This document shows positions 17,323 through 26,400 of a stretch of 64,000 bases of DNA, piece by piece. How positions within the stretch are numbered: position 1 is the stretch's first letter; each line of letters opens with the position of its first letter. Origin of the DNA: Rhodospirillales bacterium (GTDB lineage: Bacteria > Pseudomonadota > Alphaproteobacteria > SMXQ01); assembly GCA_018666775.1 (NCBI GenBank), contig JABIXC010000017.1, forward strand, positions 186,001 through 250,000, written 5' to 3'. A program made the translations under genes and the position numbers. Under the pieces are notes generated by a model, which saw only the letters and a program-made list of their open reading frames with translations, was not told the origin of the DNA and searched no databases.

Positions 17323-18432
17323 TTAGGATTTTTTCTTCTTCTTTTTCTTTTTCTTGGATTTGCAAAGCTTCTTGTTTTTAACAATGGCTTTGCACTTGAA
17401 AAGCTTGCCCTTGCTCAGTGCGGCGCGGGTTAGTTTAACGATTTCCATCGGCGCCTGTAGGGTTTCTAAAATAAGCTTCTGGACTTCGATGCCAGACACC
17501 GGATTGACATCCAGCTTGGCGCGTTTGGCTTCGGCCAGAAATTGCTTGTCGTCCATTGTGGCATTGAATGCCGAACGCAAGGTTTGGACCCTGGAAACGG
17601 GCAAGCCCGGTGTGGAAACCAGCGGGCGGCCAACACGGACACCCGATGACAACAGGCGGAGGACTTGGCGTCCCGCTTCGTTTGGTGCAAGGGTGTGCAG
17701 CAATGGCACATCAAGGTCTTTTTCTTTGGTCAGACCCATTTGTACGACCACGGTGACAAGCTTTTCCTTCAGGTAGCGCGGTGTGCGGGCCTTCAGGGAT
17801 GTCCAGGCATTGGAGCCACGGCCTTCCACTTCGCCCCGTTCCATGGCGAGGTTGATGCGTGAACCACCCCGGAAACCGTGGATGATCTTGAATTTGGTGC
17901 CGAGAACATTGTTCATGGCGCGGGGGTATTGAACCGATGTGCCCCGGGTGCCAACGCCGCCGATGATGTATTCGCGTTTCTTGAGGTCTTTCCAGCTTTT
18001 GACCTTTGCTGTGTGCCACATCATGATGATGTTGTTGCCCTCATTGGCATTGCCAATCCAGGTCAGCTTGCCCGGATCAAGTTTAACGCGCTTGGGTTCA
18101 AGAATTTTGGAAATGGCGGCATTCTGGCTGATGGTGGCCATGACCGTGCCATCGCGCTTGGCCTTATGATAGAGATAGCCGGCTGCAACAAGGCTGCCCG
18201 CGCCCGGCATTTGCTGGGGGACGACCGTTGGGTTACCGGGGATATAGCGGGCCATATTGCGTGAGACAAGACGCGCATAGGCATCATAGCCGCCACCGGC
18301 TGAATAGCCGATCAGGACGCGGATTGTTTTGCCTTTATAAAAAGTCATGTCGCCCGCAGCGTGTACCGGGGCCGGGGCCAAGCAAGCAATGCCGAGTACG
18401 GTAAGGCCTGCGGCGAATATCTTTTTGATCAT
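17323..18432 (-). CDS. Bug/TctC-family periplasmic solute-binding protein with lysine tail
   Basis: 369 residues from the ATG at 18432, chosen over an upstream frame start at 18531 because a GGGAGG ribosome site and a signal peptide (MIKKIFAAGLTVLGIACLAP, cleavage near VHAAG) begin there. The mature protein has the TctC/Bug fold: GKTIRVLIGYSAGGGYDAYARLV, the NPTVVPQQMPGAGS segment and GVGTRGTSVQYP. These proteins bind organic acids for tripartite tricarboxylate transporters or signalling. No tctA/tctB partner is adjacent, as for most orphan Bug genes. The C terminus is unusual: about 25 extra residues rich in Lys and Cys ending in a run of nine lysines and Ser. It sits between metG and tatD. 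Confidence 0.85.
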   Translation of the reverse strand: MIKKIFAAGLTVLGIACLAPAPVHAAGDMTFYKGKTIRVLIGYSAGGGYDAYARLVSRNMARYIPGNPTVVPQQMPGAGSLVAAGYLYHKAKRDGTVMATISQNAAISKILEPKRVKLDPGKLTWIGNANEGNNIIMMWHTAKVKSWKDLKKREYIIGGVGTRGTSVQYPRAMNNVLGTKFKIIHGFRGGSRINLAMERGEVEGRGSNAWTSLKARTPRYLKEKLVTVVVQMGLTKEKDLDVPLLHTLAPNEAGRQVLRLLSSGVRVGRPLVSTPGLPVSRVQTLRSAFNATMDDKQFLAEAKRAKLDVNPVSGIEVQKLILETLQAPMEIVKLTRAALSKGKLFKCKAIVKNKKLCKSKKKKKKKKKS

Positions 18433-18557
18433 TTTTTCCTCCCTGTTGTATTTGACAGCCCCTTTCAGAGGAGCCACCACTGACGTGTTGTCAGGACCAA
18501 AAGGGTCCCATTCTGTGTCATAGGGAGTCAAGTGTCAGGAATGGGTGGATCGGGGCT

Positions 18558-20111
18558 TTAGGAATCTTCTTCTGGGGCGATAAAACGTGGGAAAACGCCT
18601 TCGGGCTTGGGCAATGTCGTGCCCGGGGCCAGGGCATGATCCCTACCCCAATGGTTAAAATCGCGGGCATCCTTGGCAATACATAGCTGATCCAGCAGTT
18701 TGTCAGAGCTCTCGGGCATGAAAGGCAGCGTTGCCAGGGCCAAATGGCGAATGGCTTCGGCCAAAACGTACAACACGGTGTTCATACGTGGGGGGTCTTC
18801 TTTGCGCAATTTCCAGGGTGCCTGGGTATCGACATAGGCATTGGCGGCGCGGATGCAAACCCAGATATTCTCCAGAATTTCGTTGAACGCCTGGCGTTCC
18901 ATGTCTTTGCGCATGCCATCGATCAATTTGATGACGCCATCATCGAGAAATTCCCGGTCGGCTTCGGTGAGCTCGCCTGGCTCTGGCACGACGCCTTCAC
19001 AGTTTTTATGGACCATGGACAGCACACGTTGGGCCAGATTGCCGTAATCATTGGCAAGTTCGCCGTTCATGCGATTGATCATGGCGGTGTGGGAAAAATC
19101 CCCGTCATTGCCAAAAGGCACTTCGCGCAACAGGAAATAACGCACCGCATCCAGCCCGTAGGTGTCGATCAAGCTGTGGGGGTCGATGACATTACCTGTG
19201 GATTTGGAAATTTTCTGACCTTCATTGGTCCACCAGCCATGGGCAAAGACCCGTCGGGGGGGTGTGACCTCTGCGGCCATTAAAAAGGCTGGCCAATAGA
19301 CCGCATGGAACCGTAAAATATCTTTACCCACCATGTGAAGAGATGATGCCCAAAACCTTGAATATAAATCAGAATTTGTATCTGGGTACCCAACGCCTGT
19401 CATGTAGTTGGTCAGCGCATCCAGCCACACATACATAACGTGATCGGGATCATCGGGTACGGGCACGCCCCATTTGAAACTGGTGCGTGATACCGATAAA
19501 TCATTAAGCCCACCGGATACAAAGCTGATCACTTCGTTTCGGCGGCTTTTGGGGCCGATGAAATCAGGGTTTTCGTCATAAAAGGCCAGCAACCGGTCCT
19601 GCCACGCGGAAAGCTTGAAGAAATAGCTGGGTTCTTCCATCCAGGTGACCGGGGCACCGGTTGGCGCGATTTTTTCACCATCGGGGCCTTTTTGCAGCTC
19701 TGTTTCGGTGTAATAGGCTTCATCACGAACTGAATACCACCCCGCATAGGAGCCCAGATAAATTTCGTCGCGTTCCCGCAGCCTTTGCCACAGGTGTTGA
19801 ACCGAATCGTAGTGGCGTTGTTCCGTGGTGCGGATAAAATCATCGTTGCTGATGTTCATCGCCTGTGCCAGTTCGCGGAAACGGGCGGAATTACCATCAA
19901 CAAAGTCTTTTGGGGCAATGCCTGCGGCGGCTGCGGCCTCTTCTACCTTTTGGCCATGTTCATCGGTGCCTGTCAGGAAATAAACATCGCGCCCATCAAG
20001 GCGCATGAACCGGGCCAGAACGTCGCATGCCAATGTCGTATAGGCATGGCCGATATGGGGCACGTCATTGACGTAATAGATGGGTGTCGTGACGTAAAAA
20101 GGCTCCCCCAT
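18558..20111 (-). CDS. metG: Methionyl-tRNA synthetase
   Basis: 517 residues, the short alphaproteobacterial form without the C-terminal tRNA-binding domain. Class I signatures are present: PHIGHAYTT (HIGH at 19-22) and KISKS near residue 300 (QKISKSTGNV). The connective peptide (about 110-220) lacks an obvious four-cysteine zinc knuckle, as in this subgroup. It charges initiator and elongator tRNA-Met. GGAGAAA lies 8-14 bases before the ATG. It is transcribed with holB (gap 41 bases) and, upstream, tmk. Confidence 0.97.
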   Translation of the reverse strand: MGEPFYVTTPIYYVNDVPHIGHAYTTLACDVLARFMRLDGRDVYFLTGTDEHGQKVEEAAAAAGIAPKDFVDGNSARFRELAQAMNISNDDFIRTTEQRHYDSVQHLWQRLRERDEIYLGSYAGWYSVRDEAYYTETELQKGPDGEKIAPTGAPVTWMEEPSYFFKLSAWQDRLLAFYDENPDFIGPKSRRNEVISFVSGGLNDLSVSRTSFKWGVPVPDDPDHVMYVWLDALTNYMTGVGYPDTNSDLYSRFWASSLHMVGKDILRFHAVYWPAFLMAAEVTPPRRVFAHGWWTNEGQKISKSTGNVIDPHSLIDTYGLDAVRYFLLREVPFGNDGDFSHTAMINRMNGELANDYGNLAQRVLSMVHKNCEGVVPEPGELTEADREFLDDGVIKLIDGMRKDMERQAFNEILENIWVCIRAANAYVDTQAPWKLRKEDPPRMNTVLYVLAEAIRHLALATLPFMPESSDKLLDQLCIAKDARDFNHWGRDHALAPGTTLPKPEGVFPRFIAPEEDS

Positions 20112-20152
20112 GGGGTTTTTCTCCAGGTTTCCGGTGTCAAATATGGGTCGTT

Positions 20153-21409
20153 TCAGGCGATTTTGCTTATGGCAAAGAATGCGTTGAGCAGCACCTGTTT
20201 GCGGTCAAGATTAACGGCACCCGCACGGGAAAACAGGTGGGTGATCTTTTCCCATACCTCGACCCATTGATCAAGGCTGCCTGTTGCCCCAAGACGCGCC
20301 ATAATCTCGGCTTCACCGGAAACAAGACCTTGAGGGGGGGAACCGACTGCGCGCATTCGAACCAATTGGGTGATCCACCACCCCAGAAGGTCTGTAAAGA
20401 CGTCAAAGGCTTCAAATCCGCCACTTTCCCCACGGGTTCTGGCGATAAGCTCAGTGGCGGTGTGCAAACGGGGGCCATCAAGGTCCGGCAGGCCTGATAA
20501 CAGGTTTACCAGTTCCCCATAAAGCGCCACGCCCCCGGCATCGGCCAATTGCAAAGCCCTGCCGATGGACCCTTCAGCGATGGTTCCCAATAATTGAGCA
20601 TCAGAATTGCTGATATCTGGCCGGTAACGGCCGATCAGCTCTACCACGTGGGCATCATCAAGGGGGTTCAGTGCCAGTTTGCGGCACCGGGAACGGATGG
20701 TTGGCAAAAGCCTGCCCGGGGCATGGCTGATCAGCAACAAAATGACTTTTTTGGGCGGTTCTTCGAGGGTTTTTAGCAAGGCGTTGGCGGCATTGCGATT
20801 CATGTCTTCGGCACCATCGACAATGACCACCCGCCACCCGCCTTCGGCGGCGGTCAGGGACAGAAAATCTGAAACCCGGCGGATATCATCGATGATAATG
20901 GCTGTGCGTCTTTTTTTGGTCTTTTCGTCATAGCCGCGTTCCACCGTCATAAAATCGGCATGGCCATTGGCAGCGATGCGCCGGAACAAGGTGGTGGCGG
21001 GATCAAGCCATAGATCACCGCCTGCTTTTTCAAACCCGGAATCTGGTTCTGCCTCAGCGACATTGGCGGCTTCTGTGGTTTCTGTCGGCAATTCACCAAA
21101 CAGACTCATGCCTTCGTTTGGATCCCCTGCCCCCGCAGCCCCTGAAGCGCCCTGTGCTCCCGCCATTTCCATGCCAGCGCCGGTTTGGGCCAGAAGATGG
21201 CGGGCGAACCGATAGGCAAGCGTTGCTTTGCCAATGCCCTTTGGGCCGCTGATCAGCCACGCATGGTGGATGCGCCCTGCTTCGACGGTGTCTGCGATCT
21301 GTCGTTCAATGGCTTCAAAGCCAATCAGGTCCGGGTTGTTTCTGGGGTCGGGGTATAGGGGCGTGTCATCAACATCGGGGACTTCTTTTTTGGGCCTTTT
21401 TGCCATCAC
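20153..21409 (-). CDS. holB: DNA polymerase III delta' subunit
   Basis: 418 residues, longer than the 330-350 typical of the family. A clamp-loader AAA+ domain has a Walker A-like GPKGIGKAT (55-63), LLKTLEEPPK and the sensor motif SRCRKL. The excess comes from a Gly/Ala/Glu-rich insertion at about residues 76-130, between helix 1 and the next strand, where other delta' proteins carry only a short loop. The subunit works in the clamp loader that places the beta ring on primed DNA. It overlaps the end of tmk by 4 bases (ATGA), giving translational coupling. Confidence 0.93.
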   Translation of the reverse strand: MMAKRPKKEVPDVDDTPLYPDPRNNPDLIGFEAIERQIADTVEAGRIHHAWLISGPKGIGKATLAYRFARHLLAQTGAGMEMAGAQGASGAAGAGDPNEGMSLFGELPTETTEAANVAEAEPDSGFEKAGGDLWLDPATTLFRRIAANGHADFMTVERGYDEKTKKRRTAIIIDDIRRVSDFLSLTAAEGGWRVVIVDGAEDMNRNAANALLKTLEEPPKKVILLLISHAPGRLLPTIRSRCRKLALNPLDDAHVVELIGRYRPDISNSDAQLLGTIAEGSIGRALQLADAGGVALYGELVNLLSGLPDLDGPRLHTATELIARTRGESGGFEAFDVFTDLLGWWITQLVRMRAVGSPPQGLVSGEAEIMARLGATGSLDQWVEVWEKITHLFSRAGAVNLDRKQVLLNAFFAISKIA

Positions 21410-22038
21410 AGACCCTTTGCCAAAATTGCCTGTTGGATGGCTTCAGACACGGCTTCGACGTCTTTGGTGGCATCGATGATAACGCACCGATCAGGATTGC
21501 TTTTGGCAATTTCCAGATAGCCGTCACGCAAGCGCCTGTGGAAGTCGATCTCCATGCGCTCATATCGGTCTTCTGTATCATTGTGCTGGCGACTTTTGGC
21601 TCGGGCCAGCCCGTCTTCGACCGCCAGATCAAGGATCAAGGTGATATCGGGGCGGATGGTGCCACATGAATATTCATTGAGGGCCTCAATGGTTTTAAAA
21701 TCAAGCCCGTGCCCAAAGCCTTGATAGGCCATGGTTGAATCGATGAACCGGTCACAGATAACCCAGTCTCCGCGCGCCAATGCGGGCGCGATCAGGCGTT
21801 CGACATGGTCAGCACGGGCTGCGGAATGGAGCATGGCTTCGCTTAATGGCGACCAGCGCCCGGGTTCGCCTTCAACCAGAAGGCTGCGGATTTGTTCGGC
21901 CCCATCTGATCCACCGGGTTCCCGGGTGAGCGTGACGGTGATGTCGCGGGATTCCAGAAAACGGGCAAGCAATCCCACCTGGGTCGATTTGCCGCTGCCT
22001 TCTCCGCCTTCCAGGGTGATGAATTTTCCGTTTCCCAC
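21406..22038 (-). CDS. tmk: Thymidylate kinase
   Basis: 210 residues. The P-loop is EGGEGSGKSTQ (10-20), the DRx motif is DRFIDSTMAYQG (about 98-109), and the LID region contains RAKSRQHNDTEDRYE. It phosphorylates dTMP to dTDP. The start is GTG at 22038, with AGGG about 8 bases upstream; the family begins just before FITLEGGEGSGKST, which fits. It lies 12 bases after dacA and overlaps holB by 4 bases, so dacA-tmk-holB form one operon. Confidence 0.96.
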   Translation of the reverse strand: MGNGKFITLEGGEGSGKSTQVGLLARFLESRDITVTLTREPGGSDGAEQIRSLLVEGEPGRWSPLSEAMLHSAARADHVERLIAPALARGDWVICDRFIDSTMAYQGFGHGLDFKTIEALNEYSCGTIRPDITLILDLAVEDGLARAKSRQHNDTEDRYERMEIDFHRRLRDGYLEIAKSNPDRCVIIDATKDVEAVSEAIQQAILAKGL

Positions 22039-22050
22039 AAACAGGCCCTC

Positions 22051-23232
22051 TTATTTCAGGTTGCCCCACAGAAGATGACGCAGGCTGGCGGAAATGCGCC
22101 CGGCAAAACCAAGACGTTCAACGGTACGCCCGGCTTTGAGCGGAAATTCTGTCACCGGAACATTGGGGGCACTGATCACCAGTTTGGCAATCACGGTGCC
22201 CTTTTTGATGGGTGCCGCAATGGGGCCAGTATAGACGACTTTTACCTTTGCGTTATAGCGCGCGCGCCGTGGCAGGGTGATGGTCAGCTTTTCATCCAGC
22301 ACCAAAGGCACCGTTTTGTCTTTGCCCAACCAAACTGCGGCCTGTTCAACCGCTTCGCCTTTGGCAAACAGGGTGAAATTGCGGAATTCACGAAACCCCC
22401 ATTCGATTAGACGGCGGGATTCTACGGTCCGCGATCTTTGACTGGGCAGACCGTTCACCACCAAAATCAGGCGTTGTCCCTTGCGGATGGCCGATCCTGC
22501 AAGCCCGTACCCTGCCGCTTCTGTGTGGCCGGTCTTCAACCCATCGCCGCCATCGGTACCAAACAAGATGGGGTTACGATTGGGTTGGCGGATGTTGTGG
22601 TAACGGAAGGATTTTTCTGAATAGATTTTATAAAGCTCTGGAAAATTGTTGATGGTCAAAAGGGAAAGTTTGGCAATATCGCGAACCGTCATCATGTGGC
22701 CTTCTTCTGGCCAGCCCGAAGCATTCTTGAAGGTGCTGTTGTTCAGGCCAATTTCGGCGGCCTTTGCATTGACCAATTCGGCAAAACTGGTTTCATCCCC
22801 CGCCAGTCCCTCGGCAACGGCGATGGAGGCATCGTTCCCTGATTGAACAATAATGCCCCGCAACAAATCACGGATGCGGATGCGTTTGCCCACTTCTACC
22901 CACATTTTTGAACCGCCTTTTTTCCAGGCTTTTTTGCTGATCAGAAAAGTGTCGTCCATGTTGAGCGACCCTTCTTTGAGTCTTTCAAACAGCATGTAAA
23001 CTGTCATCATCTTGCTCATGGAAGATGGCGGTACCCGTTGATCGGCATTTTTTTGTAACAAGACCGTCCCGGTTTCGGCATCAAGCAAGATGGCCTGTTT
23101 GGCCAGCGTTTTGATCGTTGCCGCACTTGCTTCTCTGGCTCCTGTGGCCCCATTGCCAATGGGGAGGATCAGCAAAGCAAGGGCAGCAATGAGACAGAGG
23201 GCCATGGGCCAATGTTTAGCGGGGGGCTTCAT
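22051..23232 (-). CDS. dacA: D-alanyl-D-alanine carboxypeptidase (PBP5/6 class)
   Basis: About 393 residues from the ATG at 23232. The frame extends upstream to 23487, but a signal peptide begins at 23232 (MALCLIAALALLILPIG, about residues 10-26). Active-site motifs are S71-M-S-K74 (SxxK), SGN at 131-133 and KTGHTEAAGYG. A PBP5-type beta-rich C-terminal domain spans about 295-380, but the final segment (RISASLRHLLWGNLK) is the amphipathic anchor typical of this class. The enzyme trims the terminal D-Ala from peptidoglycan pentapeptides in the periplasm. rlpA lies 100 bases upstream. Confidence 0.94.
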   Translation of the reverse strand: MKPPAKHWPMALCLIAALALLILPIGNGATGAREASAATIKTLAKQAILLDAETGTVLLQKNADQRVPPSSMSKMMTVYMLFERLKEGSLNMDDTFLISKKAWKKGGSKMWVEVGKRIRIRDLLRGIIVQSGNDASIAVAEGLAGDETSFAELVNAKAAEIGLNNSTFKNASGWPEEGHMMTVRDIAKLSLLTINNFPELYKIYSEKSFRYHNIRQPNRNPILFGTDGGDGLKTGHTEAAGYGLAGSAIRKGQRLILVVNGLPSQRSRTVESRRLIEWGFREFRNFTLFAKGEAVEQAAVWLGKDKTVPLVLDEKLTITLPRRARYNAKVKVVYTGPIAAPIKKGTVIAKLVISAPNVPVTEFPLKAGRTVERLGFAGRISASLRHLLWGNLK

Positions 23233-23332
23233 TCGGGGGCTTATCCTTCGGACAGTGTGCGAATCGGTGTCTTGTTTGTAGCAAATTTTGCAAGAAACAT
23301 GACCCTCAAAAGGGCCGAAATTATGACGCCTT

Positions 23333-24322
23333 TTAACGTTCAAGGGTGATTCTGGCTCCGGGAACCCCGGTATTGATAATTTTCTCCAAAAGGCCATCGG
23401 CCTTGGCAAGGTTATCGATGGGGCCAACCCTGACCCGATAAAGATTTTGATCCCCAAGCACGACCCCGGTAATGACCGTGTTGCCAAAGGAAGAAAGGCG
23501 ACGTTTCAGGCGGTTGGCATTGAAAAATTCTGTAAAGGCGCCCGCCTGAATATACATGGTCGTCTTTTCAACGGGCCCCTGAATGACCTTTGTCTCAGAG
23601 GGCAGCTTCTTTGGCCGCTGAATTTGCCACGATCCGGGCTTTGGCTTTCCAGCCCGGGCCAGTTTGACAGTGGTTGGTTTGGGGGCCCCTTCCAATGCCT
23701 CTTTGGTAACAACCCCTCTGGGGGCTGGGACAACGGGGGGGGTATCGGATGAATCGGGTTTTGGCATGGTCCGGATGTCCCCTGCCCGGGCAAGCTGTCT
23801 CGCGCCGGAAAGGGCTGCCATTTGGCGGCTTTCATCGGCGAGAACCCGAACCCGAACCCTGGTTGTTCCTTTGCGTGAAAAGCCCAGAAGCTGTGCGCCG
23901 CGCCGCGACATATCAATAATGCGGCTATGGGCAAAGGGCCCCCGATCATTAACCCGAACCCGGATGGAACGGCCATTTTCCAGATTGGTAACCTGAACCA
24001 TGCTTGGCAAAGGAAGGGTTCTGTGGGCAGCGGAAACCTTGTTCATATCGAATAATTCGCCGTTGGCCGTGGGGCGTTTGTTGAAGTTGGGGCCATACCA
24101 GGACGCAATCCCGGTTTCGACATAGCTGTAATTGACCGCTGGATAATACCAGACCCCTTTGATCTGGTAGGGATTGCCAATCTTGTATTTGACAGCAGCA
24201 TCCTTGCTTTTGTCGCGGCCCCAGGTTTTTGCCGCATGGACGACAAGTTGGGTCTCCGCACATGCTCCAAGCACGAATGCAGTAACAAACAAAAGGCTCA
24301 ATTGGTGGGCAAAACGCATCAT
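23333..24322 (-). CDS. rlpA: RlpA-family septal-ring lytic transglycosylase with SPOR domain
   Basis: About 329 residues from the ATG at 24322 (in-frame alternatives at 24319 and 24349; none has a clear ribosome site). The N terminus is a lipoprotein signal with lipobox LGAC. The double-psi beta-barrel domain (about 70-165) shows GIASWYGPNFNKRPTANGE, the AAHRTLP histidine and VNDRGPF with its catalytic Asp. A basic linker leads to a C-terminal SPOR domain (about 250-329) that binds denuded glycan strands at the septum. It is followed by dacA and preceded by another transglycosylase, forming a peptidoglycan-remodelling group. Confidence 0.92.
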   Translation of the reverse strand: MMRFAHQLSLLFVTAFVLGACAETQLVVHAAKTWGRDKSKDAAVKYKIGNPYQIKGVWYYPAVNYSYVETGIASWYGPNFNKRPTANGELFDMNKVSAAHRTLPLPSMVQVTNLENGRSIRVRVNDRGPFAHSRIIDMSRRGAQLLGFSRKGTTRVRVRVLADESRQMAALSGARQLARAGDIRTMPKPDSSDTPPVVPAPRGVVTKEALEGAPKPTTVKLARAGKPKPGSWQIQRPKKLPSETKVIQGPVEKTTMYIQAGAFTEFFNANRLKRRLSSFGNTVITGVVLGDQNLYRVRVGPIDNLAKADGLLEKIINTGVPGARITLER

Positions 24323-24361
24323 ATTGTGGTTGCTTTGGCCGAAGGTCATAAATATGGGAGT

Positions 24362-25390
24362 TTATCGACCTCTTATGCGATCGGCAAGGGTCCCGACAGC
24401 TGCGGCAAAGGCAATCGAGCAATTCCACCGCAAAGTGGCCCTGAAATTCCTGTAAACCAGAAATGCGGTGCTTTTTTCGCTGTATGGCGGCCCATCGGGC
24501 AACACCAGAGAGGCCTTCAGGTTCCGGGCGGGCAAATCACGGCCATCCATGCGACGAATTCCCATGGCCTGCCATTGGGGAAGGGTTTTGCGGGCCGATA
24601 GTTTTTTCAATGCCCGACAACCCCGTTTTCGTTTGATGTTCATCAAGGCTGGAATGTTTTTTTCAAATCCTGCCGGAAGACGCACTTCCCGCCCCCAGGT
24701 TTGGTCCGCGCGCCAGCCTGCCCGTTTCAGGTAATTGGCAGCGGATGCGAACACATCATCAATGGTTCCCCAGATGTCGCGCTTGCCATCTTTGTTGTAA
24801 TCCACCGCATAGGCCAGAAAACTGGACGGCATAAACTGGTTTTGGCCCATGGCCCCGGCCCAGGAGCCTTTCATTTTTTTAGCACTGATATGGCCCTCAT
24901 CAATGATGGTCAGCGCGTTAAACAGTTCTTTTCGAAAATATCTGGATCGCCTGCCATCATGGGCCAGCGTCGCCAGCGCGCGTACAACAGAAAAAGACCC
25001 CATGGCACGCCCAAAGCTGGTTTCAATGCCCCAAAGGGCAACCACGAAACGCGGCTGGACGCCATAGACTTTTCCGACCTCTTTCAAAAGGGTTGCATGT
25101 TTGCCATACCGTGCCCGGCCGGTGTTGACGCGCCATTTGCTAACCCGTGCATTCAGGTATTGGTGGAACGTTTGGGTGAATTCCGGTTGTTTCCGATCCA
25201 GCTGAATCACCCGCTTGATCGGGATAAGGCCAGTCAATGCGGCATCCAGGGTTGCTTTGGAAATGCCCCGTTGCACGGCCTCTGCATGAACGCCTTTCAG
25301 CCAGTCATCAAAAGGCACTTCTGCGCGCAGCGTATGGGGGACCAGTAAAAGGGCCAACAGGGCAAAAACAGCGGTAAGAATCTTGGGCAT
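24362..25390 (-). CDS. Lytic murein transglycosylase, MltB-like
   Basis: About 342 residues from the ATG at 25390, which follows AGGTGG and starts a signal peptide (MPKILTAVFALLALLLVPHT, cleavage near LRAE). The frame is open further upstream, without a signal. The SLT_2 domain contains the catalytic Glu in WGIETSFG, followed by the MltB features GSWAGAMGQNQFMPSSF and DGKRDIWGTIDDVFASAANYL. It cleaves glycan strands to 1,6-anhydro ends in the periplasm. No C-terminal peptidoglycan-binding repeat is present, so it is the short form. rlpA follows after about 39 bases on the same strand. Confidence 0.92.
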   Translation of the reverse strand: MPKILTAVFALLALLLVPHTLRAEVPFDDWLKGVHAEAVQRGISKATLDAALTGLIPIKRVIQLDRKQPEFTQTFHQYLNARVSKWRVNTGRARYGKHATLLKEVGKVYGVQPRFVVALWGIETSFGRAMGSFSVVRALATLAHDGRRSRYFRKELFNALTIIDEGHISAKKMKGSWAGAMGQNQFMPSSFLAYAVDYNKDGKRDIWGTIDDVFASAANYLKRAGWRADQTWGREVRLPAGFEKNIPALMNIKRKRGCRALKKLSARKTLPQWQAMGIRRMDGRDLPARNLKASLVLPDGPPYSEKSTAFLVYRNFRATLRWNCSIAFAAAVGTLADRIRGR

Positions 25391-25546
25391 GTATCCACCT
25401 TGGATCATTCGTGGGTGATCTGCCCTTATCCCACGCAAAAACGACAAGAGCAAGGCACGAGGGGCACCTGTGGGGGCGTCTTGTCACGCATTCGCGCGTG
25501 TCGTAAAATAATAGCCAATAAAAAATAAACTGAGGAGGCCCAAACC

Positions 25547-25873
25547 ATGGCAGAACGAAGAGTCGAACAATTTTATGTCTTTATGTCAAAAATTCTGGAT
25601 AACCCCGCTGCGACCAACCTCAATGCAGAGGCACTGGCCGAAGCCCATCATGCCTATCTTCAGGATTTGGCAGACAAGGGCCGGTTGATGGGGTCTGGGG
25701 CCACAAAGGATGAAACCGGCAAACGCTATGGCGGTGGCATCATCATCATTCGCGCAGATTCTGTTGCCGATGCCGAAGCGACGGCGGCATTGGAGCCCTA
25801 TTGCCGCGAAGGCCAACGCAGCCCAACGATCATTCCCTGGCAACGCAGTCGGTTTGAAGCCTGCGAGGCGTAA
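25547..25873 (+). CDS. YciI-like small protein
   Basis: 108 residues. The layout, an N-terminal beta strand with YVFM, a helix ending in HHAYLQDLADKGRLMGSGA, and a second half with GGGIIIIRADSVADAEATAAL, matches the dimeric alpha-beta barrel of YciI-related proteins. The HH pair at about 35-36 could correspond to the conserved His of that family. Their biochemical role is poorly known. A strong GAGGAGG ribosome site lies upstream of the ATG. It is convergent with the thioesterase gene, only 7 bases away. Confidence 0.75.
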   Translation: MAERRVEQFYVFMSKILDNPAATNLNAEALAEAHHAYLQDLADKGRLMGSGATKDETGKRYGGGIIIIRADSVADAEATAALEPYCREGQRSPTIIPWQRSRFEACEA

Positions 25874-25880
25874 ACCCCTT

Positions 25881-26351
25881 CTAGGTTACATCGACCAAAG
25901 TATTAGACATCTTTTCCCGGATGTCTTCGGGCATGGGGACGGCTTGGCGCGTGTTCAAATCAAAGAACACCTCCACCGCTTCTTGCTTTGCGCAAAGAAC
26001 ACCGGTTTCGGCATGTTCCAGATGCTGGATATAGGTGAAGCTTTTGTTGCCAACCTTGGTGAAGCCACTTTTGACCTTCAGCATGTCACCGGCGCGGGTT
26101 TCGTGGATGAAATCGGTGCAGGCCCGGGCCACCACGGACACAATGCCGCTTTCCTTCATGGCTTCATGGGTGAAACCCAACCGGGTCCAGAGATGAAACC
26201 CGGCATCATCAAAAATCGGCGCATACCAGCGCACGTTCATGTGTCCAAAATGATCGCAATGCCAGGGAAAGACGACGGCGCGGTTGGTTTCCATCCAGTT
26301 ATCTGTGCTCACGCTTGAATGCTCCTTAAAAGGGGTGTGACTTGGAGACAT
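25881..26351 (-). CDS. Acyl-CoA thioesterase, 4-hydroxybenzoyl-CoA thioesterase-like hotdog protein
   Basis: 156 residues with one hotdog domain. The active-site motif WHCDHFGHMNVRWY (30-43) holds the catalytic Asp33 and the G-H-M-N turn of 4HBT-type enzymes. The segment FIHETRAGDMLKVKSGFTKVGNKSFTYIQHL gives the following strands. It probably hydrolyses acyl-CoA thioesters in the cytoplasm; the chain is unknown. An in-frame ATG at residue 20 (26294) is an alternative start, since residues 1-19 are not part of the fold. It lies downstream of the rhodanese-cytochrome locus on the same strand. Confidence 0.85.
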   Translation of the reverse strand: MSPSHTPFKEHSSVSTDNWMETNRAVVFPWHCDHFGHMNVRWYAPIFDDAGFHLWTRLGFTHEAMKESGIVSVVARACTDFIHETRAGDMLKVKSGFTKVGNKSFTYIQHLEHAETGVLCAKQEAVEVFFDLNTRQAVPMPEDIREKMSNTLVDVT

Positions 26352-26400
26352 CTTACAATCTCCTGCCCGATTTAAAAAGCTATTGCCATTATTGCACCGG

